From: Rhyacophila brunnea
Taxonomy: Eukaryota; Arthropoda; Insecta; Trichoptera; Rhyacophilidae
Length of the DNA stretch: 64,000 bases
Assembly: GCA_022495005.1 (NCBI GenBank)
Contig: JAGYXB010000081.1
Coordinates: 310,001-374,000 of the forward strand
Reading direction: 5' to 3'
Position numbers and translations under genes: made by a program. Each line of letters starts with the position of its first letter. Position 1 is the first letter of the stretch. The notes under the pieces were generated by a model. The model was not told the origin of the DNA. It saw only the letters and a program-made list of their open reading frames with translations, and made no database searches. Below, piece by piece: positions 50,771 to 63,640 of this stretch.

Positions 50771-51052
50771 TATTTTGGTAATACGTAAAACACACAGACG
50801 TTATTTCAAATATTTACAATCTGACAAGCTTTGGCGCATCTTCTGAACACATAATTTAAGTGGGTCGACGGTTTTTACGTAATATTATGTCCTGCCATTC
50901 CTATACCGTTACCCTGTGTGTAGTACCAACGGCAGATAACATGACAGTTGAAAGTTAACAGATTGATGCATGTAAATAGCTAATTTATTCATTATGAATA
51001 GTTAACAATAAAAAAGTTTAAGTTAACTGAATGTGCTTATTTGATTTTAATT

Positions 51053-51070
51053 AAAAAAAAAAAAAAAAAA
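51053..51070. repeat. Poly(A) run
   Basis: Eighteen A after ATTTGATTTTAATT. It may be the tail of a plus-strand retroposed fragment ending here, but nothing upstream was identified. Confidence 0.5.
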
Positions 51071-51239
51071 ACTCTTTAACCCGGTGTGGATTTTCGTCAC
51101 CTCACTAAGATGTTTTGTAGATTCCATTTTCTTAAAATATTATGTCGATGCTCTGGATTTAAGGACACATTTTAAAAAATAACACGTGAAATTTGCCAGA
51201 CCCGGGATTCGAAGCAAATGTCTACAATATCACTCAGCC

Positions 51240-51680
51240 AACTCAATGTTTTATACGACATACCTAATTTTGAAAACATTTCTTAGAAAATAAAATATTG
51301 TAACCAATTATTGAATAAATCTTTTTTGAAAAAAGTAAGACACCCAGTAGGAATCGAACTTGCATCTCCTGGGTTTCGCGCCCATGCACATATACCACTA
51401 TGCTACAGGCGCCATACTTAATTGCGACAAATTTTAACTAATGGCTCTTTATACTTTCTAAAGCGATTTTAGCGTATTTTAAATCAAAGTAAGTATTACT
51501 TTTAATTACTAACCGACGTTACAGATCACTCCAAGATTTTTGTTGTAACTTATTTTAACTTGCTAATAATTTTTAAATAACCATTTTTTTATTCAACGAA
51601 TAATTCACAAGATTTAAGAATGAAAAATTCTAATTATCGAGCATTGTGAATTATTCGTTGAAAAAAAAATAGTTAATTAA
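51240..51680 (-). mobile_element. SINE-like repeat family D: tRNA-like head plus tail of an adjacent copy
   Basis: The minus-strand head (51413 to 51339, 75 bp) reads GGCGCCTGTAGCATAGTGGT at its start, with an A box, a D stem and a B box (AAGTTCGATTCC). The acceptor ends can pair with several G-T pairs, but the T stem is mismatched and position 33 is G, so it is a SINE head and not a working tRNA. The body continues below 51339. On the 5' side (51500-51680) lies the tail of another copy in the same orientation, with AATCTTGGAGTGATCTG and CGTCGGTTAGTAATTA. Confidence 0.7.
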
Positions 51681-54600
51681 TGCCTTAAATATGGCTATTT
51701 TTTATATTTATATAAAAATACAATCTTTAATATAGTGGGAATTAATATAGTATTTATATTTTTTTAGTAACTGTATAACTTACATTAAATTCTTTGTATA
51801 TAACCAAACTTAAGTATCTATAATTCTATGTTTTGGAGATAATTATAAAGAAACGTCATTTATATTTATTTATATGGCAATATTATGTGCATTATTTGAA
51901 AATTGTATCTAATTATAATCATAATAATAATTGTTTACTTAAAAGATTCACAATATTTCTTATTAATAATAGCACATATTATTAAATGATGGATAGTGTT
52001 GATTTCGATTATATGCAACTCATATAAAATAGTTTTAATATGTAGATACCTATTATTATTGTTTTGATTTCAATGAAGTAATACGTATTAAACATTTCTA
52101 GAGTTAGAATAACATAGAAGGGTGAAAGTAGAGAAAACAACTAATGAACCCACAAGCACTTAAATAATATCTTACCAATCAGTCATTACTGGTTCATTTG
52201 AATTTGTATATATATGATAATCCACGAAAATAAATTTCAAAGCGTATTTATTGATTTCACGATAAACAGTTCACCAGTGACTGGCACTTTTGGATAATAC
52301 AAACAAATAAAGGATAATTCACAAAATGCGAATGCCATCATCCCATATCTTACGAGTCATTAATCAAAAATGTTATTATCTGTACGCCATGAACGTCATT
52401 TTTGTTTAAATATGAGCGATTGAAAAAAGTTTTATTTATATTATACAACTCTTGGTTACATAATATCTGACCGATGATCGATTTGTAATAAAGGCGGAAC
52501 CCCACAACTGATGAACATCACAAATTTACGAATAATACTATGCATTAATTCAAATGTAAAAGTGAATTTTTCTCATGACTGGTGTATTTAAGAAATATTT
52601 GTACTATTATTATTTTTGCATTTCACGTACAAACTAAAATCTGTTGAAACAACCCTCGCCCTCTAAACTCTAAAGGACTAACATGGTCCTATTATTGTCG
52701 AACAAGAACTTCTTGTCCACGTGTTAAAACTGTGAACAAACAATTCCATCCAGTCCAGCTCGCACTTCCGTTTTCAATTGAAAAACGCCCCCAAATTCAT
52801 TATTTCATTTACGCTCCCGTTGTGTCATGAAAAATATGTCTAAAACGATCAGGAGTGATGTTTGAATTATTATTAGTATACTTTTAGTTTATTGCGAAGA
52901 AGAAAAGGAGTCGCATCTAAAAAGAGAGCCCATACATTATTATTTAAACGCGTTGCCGCCATGACAGGTACGTCACTGAGACATGCGACTACAGCAACTT
53001 CCTGTTATCGCTAATTTCTTCTTGTCATACTATAAAATCCAAACATGGCGATGTAATATATTTTATTTTCTGTTGTGTACAAGATAGTACCTACCTTGGC
53101 AACACTGTCCCCGTCTTATTTTAAATATATTTTACGAATTCTACTTTTATGATAATAAGAGGCTGGCAATATCTCTCAATAAGTGGTTATTTGCTAAAAA
53201 TGCTCTCTACCGCTAAATCAAGGAACTAATTCAATACTGCGGAAATACGTATAGAGAACCGGAAGAGAAAGTAAGTGAAAAACGAATTCGTTTATCAGTG
53301 GTTCTGTGCTGATGGAATTAAAACAATTTGGCGTCGCGTGACTTATAAACACTATACAGGCATGCGTTGCCCATCAGGTGGCCATTAGATATAATTAGCA
53401 TATCATTTAAATGTGGTAATTAAATGTTAATTAAAAGGTTCGCAGCAAATGGGTAATTGACATCCTTCGCCAAATGTACATATAATAAAGATAACCTATC
53501 AAAACTGGAAACGTTGGAAAATGTATAATATTATATTGATCATTGAATTATTAAAAATACGTTAAACTTCTAACTAAAACATTTTTTTTATTTTATTACT
53601 CACCGACCATCATTTTACCTGATACCTAATATTCTTTTTTGTAGTAATATATATATTTATTTATCTATATGTGTACCTACTGATTGTTATGTTTTCTATT
53701 CGCTATCAATTTACCCACAATATCTACTGTATTTTTTTATTACACGTCACTATAAATAGATAGTATAATATGGAGCATTGGCTAAACCTTATATTGCCAC
53801 AAATTTTATAAATAAATTAATGATAGTTATTTTTCATACTGCAAGCTGAAACATTTGCTATTTTCAAATAGAAAATTTTTGCTCCGTATTTTAATGGCTC
53901 ATTTTAGTTTTGACGTGTTTCTTAGTGCCGAACGTAATTTATCGCTCAACCTGTGAGAGGTGTAATTTATTGGGCTTATCTGAACCGGTGCCAATTTCAA
54001 TTTTATTCCATAAAACGGCGGTTTTAGTAAATTGAAAATCAATCATCGGAATGTGGAACGCTAAAAATAATAATTTGATACCTCCCCCCTTTGCTTATTA
54101 GACGCGGGCGGAGGTTGATCATAAATCAATATGATACATGAAAATTACGACTGCTCTCATGGCAATATTTCTTAATCCATTAATGTTCACTCGTTAATAA
54201 TTGTATCGTGTGTTTCAGAAAATATCACAATGTTTACTTAATAAAATCAGGAACGTGACAACCTTGACTTGATCCTGGCTTTCTCAAACAACTCTGTCTA
54301 TTTGTCCCTCTCCAAAATAGCTTTTTTTCCATTTTATACTCCAAGCGTAGAGTATAATACTATTCACTTATATTAATATAATATATAGTAAGTAATACAT
54401 AAATAAATAATTGAATATATATAATTATGTAAAGAACATATTTTTAGAATATTATACCACATCATTGTCATCCTAGAGCCGGAGTGCAATGTTATGAAGT
54501 GGCAACTCTACATCAACCGTGATAATTTTATAAAAAAACGAAAAAACGAGAGGAATTTTTCCAGACAAGAAATGTCGCTTTAGTCTAACCAAGTTTCTAC

Positions 54601-55304
54601 GTTCCGAGGTATGTAACCAAAACCTGAACAAAATCTTACCATAAGTGCGAGTGAGAAAGCATTCGACACTCATATAATCTCCACAATATGCGTTAGAGTA
54701 AGATAGAATACATATTAATGATAACTTAATGAATATGTAATATTATATATAATATATAGATAATATAGATAACTTGGTGAAGCTATAAGTGAAACCGGTG
54801 AATATTGGTTTAACTTAAGGGCTTAGGGAAAAATTGGGATACGTTTTTCTAAAATATACTATTTTTATGCGAATTTTTTTGTATATTGTTATGTTTAAAC
54901 GTAGCAGATGTAGAAACATGATTATGGTATAACGTTTCATGATATTTAAATTGAGGTTCTACTGTACATCATAATATGCAAATAAAACAGCATCATATAG
55001 CTGGACAATACCCCTTTTCTCTAATATTATTCCTCTTAGCATACGACCTAAATTTAAATGCATTATGTGCACAACACGAATTAATACAAGTCTCTAATGT
55101 ATAACTCGGAAAGCTGGTGCATGTCTAAAAGCATGAAAAAAGTGCTGGGCTCATATGAGTAGAACATCTTGCATTGTATCTTTAGACTTATTAATGACAC
55201 ACAGTTCCACAGACCGCATATTTCACATAGTCCTTCTAATTAGGCATATGCATTTTTGTCATATAAATTAAGATTCTTAGAACATACATTCTACGTAAAA
55301 TTAG

Positions 55305-55545
55305 AGGGATATATAATTTAAAACACAGCGTTTATGCCTCCAAGCTCTGTCAGATTGGACTAATGGCATCTCCTGTTTTCTTATGTGGTGAAATTTCTGA
55401 TCACACCCTTTGGGAGTGTCCTCATATATCAATTGAAAGAGAAGAACTTTTAGAATTTTCTAGACTAGAAATTTCGGTCCGACACTCGATTTCGAGTTCT
55501 GCTAGGGAAAATATAGCACCATTTAAAAAAAAAAAAAAAAAACGG
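55305..55545 (+). pseudogene. Non-LTR retrotransposon ORF2 fragment, C-terminal
   Basis: Reads GIYNLKHSVYASKLCQIGLM, then ASPVFLCGEISDHTLWECPH and ISIEREELLEF. This is the short Cys-rich motif near the end of ORF2 in R1/TRAS/I-like elements, with the C-x-CG, H and ECP arrangement. The usual first Cys pair is reduced. The frame then meets an 18-base A run (from 55526), which may be the poly(A) tail. No reverse transcriptase core is visible upstream. Confidence 0.55.
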
Positions 55546-55689
55546 CTTCTTATTGTGAGTGCGATGGGCTATTTATATCAATGCTTGTTCATAAAATATA
55601 ATGATATAATAGGAATCATGCAACTTTGATCTTGGTTAGATGCTAACGTTCATTAAAAAACAACATACGCCCGAATAATAGGTGTGAAG

Positions 55690-56407
55690 TAGAGGTGAGT
55701 TGGAAATACTGTCACCAGTTTGTGTACTCAAGTTTCGGATGAAACTACCCATACTCAGTATGTGTGGCCCAATAAGCTTATTCCAAAAAACTTGTGATGA
55801 TATCATCGCGAGTCGTTGGTCTGTGCACTCGCCAGTTGGTATACTTTCAACACTATTGACATTAAATACGCGCGAACGAGATAGCACTTGAATATATGTA
55901 TATTTTAAGTTATTAGTCTATTGCGTTCGAATGTATAAATATTAGGTCATAAATTTTGTGTCGCAGCACAGTGGTGAGATGACGCACAGGCATAGACTTA
56001 TTAATATGACTTAAAACATGTTTAAAATAAAAAAAATCACTGTTATTCATTTATTGTTAACAAGAATATTGTAACCTAACAGAAAAACAACTCATAAATT
56101 TAAAATGTGTTTAAAACTTTATAATAAATGGGACTTTTCGATAAGCGGAGCTCAGCGTATTTTTAGCGATTCTATTGAAGCCGATACACAGTATGAGTTC
56201 CCTGAGCCGATACGTATTTCAAATACTAATATGGAGTTGGTTTTAGTTTCAGTTGAGTATGAAACTTTTGTCGCATACGCACGCCAAACGATCTATATAG
56301 TATTTCAAATACTAGTAAGTATTTTGGAACAAGTTTATATACTAAGTATTTTTATACTGGTAGCAAGTATACTTGGTCTTCAAAATCGACCAGTTTTCCC
56401 ATCTCTA
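55690..56407. mobile_element. hAT-type non-autonomous element with perfect 8 bp target duplication
   Basis: 718 bp bounded by GTGTGAAG at 55682-55689 and 56408-56415. The left end is TAGAGGTGAGTTGGAAA; the right end, reversed, is TAGAGATGGGAAAACTGG. TAGRGATGG-type ends resemble the Ac-like branch of hAT. The open frames inside (56105-56413 plus, 55636-55887 minus) show no transposase motif and are probably chance. Confidence 0.83.
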
Positions 56408-58336
56408 GTGTGAAGTCCTAGCTGGTAGTAGAAAGAAAAGAATGTTAGTATTATAAAATATAATTCCATTAATTGACAGAAACTAATATTTTGAGTGCAA
56501 GATATTTAGAAATTGGAGAATGACAGGGTAGTTTAGACATTAACAGTATAATAAAAACAGTGGATATTGTGAATTTTATATGAATTCAATAACTTGCCTT
56601 AGCAGGATACATGGTAAAAATGGACGATAAAATGGCATTTAAGTACTTAACGTTGAAATACTTAGTGATATTGATGATAGCTGGGATACCGCGACGGCTT
56701 TGGCTGAACGGACTATAAAAGGACCTTCAGACCAGAGCGATGTTGTATGAAACTAGGATCAGTTATGTACAGATGGAGTTTACGAGTATTGTGGACAATC
56801 ATCAATGACGATGTTTCCTGTTCGGTTCATCAGAAAATTCTAAAAAAATCCTGAAAAATTGTTAATTTTTCACATTCTGTAGTTTTGATGTATAAACAAT
56901 GATTGCAGCACAATAATATTACTTGTTTTTCAACACTCTAATTAATTTACGGAAAGGTATCTCTAAAGTTATCATAAAATAAGACATAATAGAGTTACGT
57001 GCATACTTTGATCTGTTTGCGAAAATTAATTGCTAGTTAAGCAATAAAATGGCATTTTGCTTAGTGCCTCTACTATATACTGTTACTGACTATCAGCATA
57101 ATACTATAAATCAAAAAATCGATAGAAATCAAGGAATGTATTATAATTATACAATGTAATGCAAAACATATTATAGGAGTACATATTATTCATTTGAGAC
57201 TTGAAAAATTATTTCTAGACATCTTTTATTGTGTTTATTTTTATGTTTGGACTGTATCTCTAAACTTGTTTCTATTTATTTGATAAATCCAAATTTTTCA
57301 AACAACCATTAAATTACAATATAGAAAATACACCCTTTTATATATTATAATAAGATATATACAAATATACGATAAGAAAACTCACGGCGTACTATGCTAT
57401 GGTGAAATGTAATACGTACAATTTACATACAAAACTGGGATAACTAGGGAAGAATCATGTTCTGAAAAGGAACTGCTCTTAAAGATCACGGTTCCCAGTA
57501 ATAAGGCAACAACTAAAAATATATATTACATCTTAACCTTATTGTATTACAATAAAACGTCGGTAATTTTACATTAAATTTAAAATGAATCTAAAAAGAA
57601 AATAATAAAATATGACATAATTATTATTGAGGTATTTTAAAAGTTAATTTTAATGTCATTTCTTCGACAGTGACGTCGGCTTTTCCTGATTAAATTTAAA
57701 TCACTTTTAAGATGTCGTAATATAATTCAAAATAAGATTGATTTCCTTCGGTATTTTATGAAACAGACTGTAAAACCGCATCAAAACAAATTACGATTGT
57801 AGAATGTAATAAACGTAAAATGATCAATTCAACAGGCAAAGTGTATTGATCACGCAACAATGTTTTACTTTGGAACAATTCGACTGAAATAATGAATTGT
57901 TTTTATTTTAAACACGATAATAATAATTTAATGTACCTTATCATCAAAATAATATAAATATAAATTTCTTCGTATAATATGATCAGACACTAATTTAGTA
58001 CAGTAAAAGTTTTTTAGTTAAGTCATATAATTTGTATTACTTTGATTAATGTGGGTTGATTGATACCTTAGAATAGAGAATACGACATATTCATTCGGAA
58101 TGTTTTTGATTACTAGTTTTTTGATTTGAAAATAAAAAAAAACTCTCAAAAAGTCACAAGTTACCTTGCAATGTTGTAATAGTTAAAGGCTGTTTTAGTA
58201 CTAAATTGAAGGATTTTTATAAATATTATCTGGTTACATAAATACGTGGGCATCATGGTAATTAATGATATATTTAACAAATAATTAATGTGAACTTCAG
58301 TGAAGTGTACCCGAATACAAGTATAGAGATTGATAG

Positions 58337-58998
58337 TAGGGATTGCAATACCGGTATTCAATTATTTATCAATACCGAAATACCGGTTTCAAAAAACCAA
58401 AATACCGGTACTTTCGGTATTAAGAGAGCATAGATATATTTCATGTTTTTCGCAAATTATTTTAATGTTAATTTTTCATTACTTACTATTAGGTATATTG
58501 TATAATAAATATTTTAGTGTGTAAAATTTAGGCTGCCAAAATGTAAATATATTGACTTAAACCAATAAACTTTACATGATTTTAAAACAAAATCCCTCAA
58601 ATATAGTTATAGAATTGTCACGATGAATTAACATATTTCTAAATCGAAAATATTCGTCGCAAACATTTCCAATTATTCAATAACTATTGATCCAACGTTG
58701 ATAGTACATCCAACAAACGTTGAATTTGAGAGAGATTTTCTTATACCCGGACTTAATGGGAAAATTAGTAGTTCTAAAGAATTATGTACATATTAATAAA
58801 GGTCCTACCTACATTTATTATGTACTTTAGATTGCTATAAAATAGTGTTTGAAAGACATTCTAATAGTTATATTTATTTATTGGTACGTTTTTTTCCATA
58901 ATATATTTTGACAAATACCGGTATTAGTACCTACCGGTATTCTATCAAAAATACCGAAATACCGGTATTGATATATTCATTCGGTATTGCAATCCCTA
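58337..58998. mobile_element. hAT-type MITE with TAGGGATTGCAATACCGG ends
   Basis: 662 bp. Flanks are ATTGATAG (58329-58336) and ATTGAAAG (58999-59006), 7 of 8 identical. The left end is TAGGGATTGCAATACCGG; the right end, reversed, is TAGGGATTGCAATACCGA. ATACCGGTAT and CGGTATT motifs are repeated at least four times in each subterminal arm, a pattern expected of transposase-binding arrays. The middle is AT-rich with no coding sequence. Confidence 0.88.
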
Positions 58999-60124
58999 AT
59001 TGAAAGTATGTATAAATAATACATGTAATTTTCTTTATAGGCCTACATTTTTATCTACTATATATCTAAAATATTCTAGAGAGTTTTATTAAACTTAGGA
59101 TGTATTATTGAATTTTTATTTAATATTTGTCAATATAACAGAAAATAACGGTTTCACTTTCACATGCTACGTTATTGCAGATTATCTATATAGCAGCTCA
59201 TCTAGAGCAGAGTATTATTTTGCGGTTATGTATTTCCGTCATAAACACTTCATATAACCAACTCAAAATAATAAAGTCAACCCCTCAACCATCTGCCGCC
59301 TGTGGCGTAAAAAATAAACTCGACAACTTTTTCAGAAATTCCTCAAACTGAAAATCTGTCCCCTACTGTGATGTATTGTATAAAATATTAAGCACAGATA
59401 TTATGATAGCACAACCGCATCACGCATTTGTTATTAAAAATTTAAAACAAAATGGTCGCGTATTATTTTTTGCAATTTTAACAATGTTAATATTAACATA
59501 GAATTTTTAATATAAAATATTTATTGCAAACGTTAAAAATCGCAAAGCTTCGGACACATTCGTTTCGCATAACAAACGTCTAATAAATAAAACAAAATAT
59601 AAATATTTTTAAATATACATAATATAATATGAATGGCGTGCGGTGTCTTTTAAGATCAGGCATGTTCTTTAAAAGCCTATATTTCAATTTTAAAAGACAT
59701 TATTTCTACTGAATATTCGATTATCAGATTATCGAAATAAATAAATATATAGTAGCGCTTTCATTAGTTCCTAACGTAATTATAAATTTACTATGCTTTT
59801 TCAAAATAATGGCGAATTGCTTCCAAAGTATAAAAAAGGTTCTACCAAATAGCAAAACCTACAAACTAGCATATTTTAGGGAGTAATAAATACCATGTCA
59901 TTGAATTTATTTATTGGTTTTGTGGATACTTAAGCAATAATATAATTAATGATTTGAAAGAAATAAGGCATGCACCGTATTCACAGCATCTATGTACCGT
60001 ATGGCACTGTCACTATATAACATTTCTTCGATTTATCGTTCAGTTATCATTTTTTTTAAACATTATCAAATGACATATCAAAAGTTTAAACCAATGTTAA
60101 AAAAATTATCTTGAGAGGACTCTC

Positions 60125-60290
60125 TTAGTCCGATGCGTACGGCACTGGCTTCTTGTCAGGGTTTACCGGTTCTATTCCCAGCAAGATTACACTACATTTA
60201 TGTGATTTTCTCAAAGCCTGGGTGTCTATGTATTTGTTTCACTTCTACAACACACTAGTGTTATTGGACCGCGTGATATAATAAAGATTT
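60125..60290 (+). mobile_element. Diverged tRNA-derived SINE
   Basis: The head reads CGATGCGTACGGCACTGGCT, then CCGGTTCTATTCCCAGC (B box with one change), then the body ATTTATGTGATTTTCTCAAA. It is related to 20330-20458. It ends near ATAATAAAG; no target duplication was identified. Confidence 0.55.
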
Positions 60291-62570
60291 AAATATAATT
60301 ATTTAGTATCGGCAAATCTCTAAATACATATGTATATGTATTAATTTTAATTAAATAATTATTAATATATTCATCTTTATTAACTTGACTTTTAATTTCA
60401 CCGTGAAAATCTAAGTAGGTGAGTAGATTCATCTGAAACAGTCTACTGGCGCATTCTATACTACAAATTTGTGTGCTTCCGGTTATATGAACACGTTACA
60501 TTTAGTGTCATTAGTTTTCCTATTTTTTAATTCAATGTTAATAATATGTGATCATAAATAAATACAGAATCAGTTAAACAAGGGCAGTTGTCTTTGAATT
60601 AGAGAAAAATATTTTATCACAGTCTTATTGTGAAATAATATAACATAAAATGGGCTGTGTTAAAAGCTATTTATCCTCAGTTTACTAGTAAAAACGCCTC
60701 ATGTGATAAAGTAGCAGTAAAATTTCTCCAACCGAATATTTATTTACGAAGTGACATTTCTCACATTTTATTACATTTGCGGCAAAGGCAAAACGCAATA
60801 TAGAATGTTTATTGTTGTGAGATGTCATTTTGCCGAAGGCAGAATATATTTCATCGAGCTCGACTCTCTTGTCTCTAAGATTTTTTCAGCCAGAAGCCAC
60901 CAAGTTAAGTATGAAATATCAAGGTTGTATTATGACATCGATTTGGAAATGTTTTTGTTCTTGAATCTCCGTAATATTTTCCTTATAATATTGGGCAATA
61001 AAACTGGAAACGGAAAGTAAACCAAATGGTATTTCATGAAAAATAAACCAAACGGTATTTCATACTTTTATTTGCATGCATCCACTTATATATAAGCTTG
61101 ACACACATCAGACTCGTCGACTATTTTCAGAAAAAACGCAGTACCTAACCGAATTATTTTTTATTTTTTTAAACGGTACATGTTCAAACACGCGCGTTAA
61201 CATGATCTTACTCCCTACTTCAATTTTAGTTTGGCAATTTATGGATACGGCCGTATGTTGTAGCTTAACCACTGGGGAATAACAAAAGAAATCGCGTATT
61301 TCAAAAAAACACTACCTTATACTTAGGTCAATAATTATTATAAAGCAATCATTATTCGTAGAATGTTTATTACACTTGAATGGTCAAAAACATAGCTTAT
61401 AATTAGTATCTTTAAAAATAATTTTAAATGTGTTAATCTTGTCTATTTTTTTGAATAATAAAATGTCTAATTCTTGTCAAATTTGGGATCACAGAGATTA
61501 TAAATATAATTTTTTATCGTAAATATTTTACAAAAATAATCTCATCATAAATTATACTAATGGTTTTATAAATGCGTTTAAAAATTAATAAATGTAAAAA
61601 ATCTTAACACCGCTGCACATTCATGTACTGAAATATGACTATATTCTAAAACATTAGAGCGAGAGGTTTAAAAGAACACTATTTTATGTAATAAAAATAC
61701 TTTTTGCAGTCATCAAATGTTTAAAATAAATATAAAGGATAACAAGGCTTCAAAATTATATAAATAGATTATCTACAACGTTTAAGGAATGTCCAGGATC
61801 ATGGTTTGAAAATACAATAAAAATTCCATTTTGACCTACGCTGAGCATGTCCCCCCTTAATCCTTGATTATTTTATTGTGTAAATTATCTTTATACTAAA
61901 CTTAAGCACATTTGAAATTCATCACTAGACAAATCTCAACATCCAATGGTACCCAGAAGATATTAAAAGATTTAAAGGTTGACTAAGACCCTGCTGGATC
62001 GATATGATAATCAAGTTTAACAGCAATAAAAGACTCTGCATCGAGAATACTGGAATCATCAATTTGAGGCATTAATTAAGCAATATATCAAGAATGGATG
62101 ATAATATAATTATAATAGATGATAAATATGTACCCCTAGATAAATTATATGAATTGCATCTTTTTAAAGATACACTCTTTATAGACTGTCTCTAATATAA
62201 AATATACAGTAATTGATGCCTTCAAAGTGTGGTATTGAACCAGTCAATCATTCAGAGACTTCAAAGAAAGAAACGGCTTTCGACAACATGTCTGAGATAT
62301 ATTCTGCATCATTTGATTCGGTGTGGATCGAATAATCTGGAGAAACTAGTAGTTTTGGATAGCATCTAGAATAGGTAAAGTATAGAAAGAGCGTTGACGG
62401 GCTGGAGCAACAAAGTGGAGAAGATTACTGAAGACAACCTTCACTTTGACGTGTGAGAAGCAGAGAACTGTAAGGGGTGAAGTATCTTGTTCACTCTGAA
62501 TACGACTAAATTTCAGAGTGGCGATGACTCCAACCATGAAAGAACGGCTACGAAGACAAATTATATAATT

Positions 62571-62940
62571 AATAAATCATTTCTTTTATTCAACGAATAA
62601 GTCACAAGATTTTGAGAATGTAACATTCCATATATTGAACATACATTACTTGAAAACACCTCAGATATTATATACCCACTAGAAAAAATCATATTCGAAA
62701 AAAATATTATATAAACAGAACAAAATATAGACATTTTATATTGGGTATTATATATCTGAGGCATTTTAAAGTTATGTATGTTCAATATATGGAATGTTAC
62801 ATTCTCAAAATCTTATGAATTATTCGTTGAACAAAAGAAATGGTTTATTACAAATTTTAAGCACGTTCAAGTAGACGTTATAACTAAAATATTTGGCGAG
62901 AACCGGACGTCGGTTAGTAATTAAGGTAATTAATATTCCT
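62571..62940. repeat. Long palindrome built from repeat family D
   Basis: Arms of about 105 bp (62571-62680 and 62745-62850), inverted and about 95% alike by eye, share ATTCAACGAATAA, AGATTTTGAGAATGTAACAT and CATATATTGAACATACAT. The loop is about 65 bp. The right arm runs on into CGTCGGTTAGTAATTAAGG, the usual 3' end of family D. A head-to-head pair of copies or a fold-back derivative would explain it. Confidence 0.78.
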
Positions 62941-63033
62941 TGATTTAATACACAAAAACCGATAATTGTTAATAACGCAATTGTACAAACATTTCATGTA
63001 ATACTACTAGTTAAAATTGTCGTAATTAGATAG

Positions 63034-63640
63034 AAGGCTCGTAGCATAATTGGTTAATGCACGATTGGCGTGTTCAAATCCAGTCGAGAATCGTATTTTT
63101 TACAAATATGATTTTTCTTGTGGGTATTATATCCAGAGCGTTGGAGCGGACCCGTTTTTGAGTTGCTCCGCTCCAGCTCCACTTCGGGACCTAATACTTG
63201 TTCCAGCTCCGCTCCGGGTAAAAAGTTTTAATAAGTAGATATTATATGTATACAAATGTTTAAAAAAAATGAGTTTCAAAATAATCGTCATTTTCATTAT
63301 TAATTCTATTAAACAAAATTTCCGCCAGCAAATCGTATCTCATTATTTGCGATTTCTATCAAAATAAGTTAGGTAATTTATCACTCATCAGTGTTGTTGT
63401 ATTTCAAATAATTTCAGTGTTCCAAAGTGTCAAAATATACTATATTTATTGTATTTTAGGACGAAAATTTAATAATAAAAAAACATCTGGAGCAGTGGAG
63501 CACAACAAATTTTAGGTGCTCCGGCTCCGCTCCTGCTCCAGCTAAAATCCCATTGCTCCAGTGCTCCGTGCTCCTGTTTTGAGCTTCGCTCGAGCGCTGT
63601 GATTATATCTGAGGTGTTTTCAAGTTATGTATGTTCAATA
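63034..63640 (+). mobile_element. tRNA-derived SINE family D, interrupted by a hAT MITE
   Basis: The head at 63034-63095 has an A box (TAGCATAATTGGTTAATG) and a B box (GTGTTCAAATCC) with a shortened middle. The body GGGTATTATATC (63122-63133) is broken by the MITE and resumes as ATTATATCTGAGGTGTTTTC and AGTTATGTATGTTCAATA at 63602-63640. The resumed part matches 62750-62790. Confidence 0.72.
63134..63601. mobile_element. hAT-type MITE, GCTCC-rich family, copy 2, inserted in a SINE-like repeat
   Basis: 468 bp with identical ATTATATC at 63126-63133 and 63602-63609. The left end is CAGAGCGTTGGAGCGGA; the right end, reversed, begins CACAGCGCTCGAGCG. It shares arms and AT-rich middle with 48396-48843. 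The flanks join into GGTATTATATCTGAGG, which is present uninterrupted at about 62740-62765 in another copy of the host repeat, so the insertion is well defined. Confidence 0.9.

Noticed and set aside
51339..51413. Functional tRNA gene
   Set aside because: A and B boxes are present, but the T stem is mismatched, position 33 is not T, the variable region is odd and it is joined to a repeated SINE body.
60751..61020. Plus-strand 89-codon frame as a gene
   Set aside because: No recognisable motif and no ATG at its first codon; composition is that of the flanking DNA.
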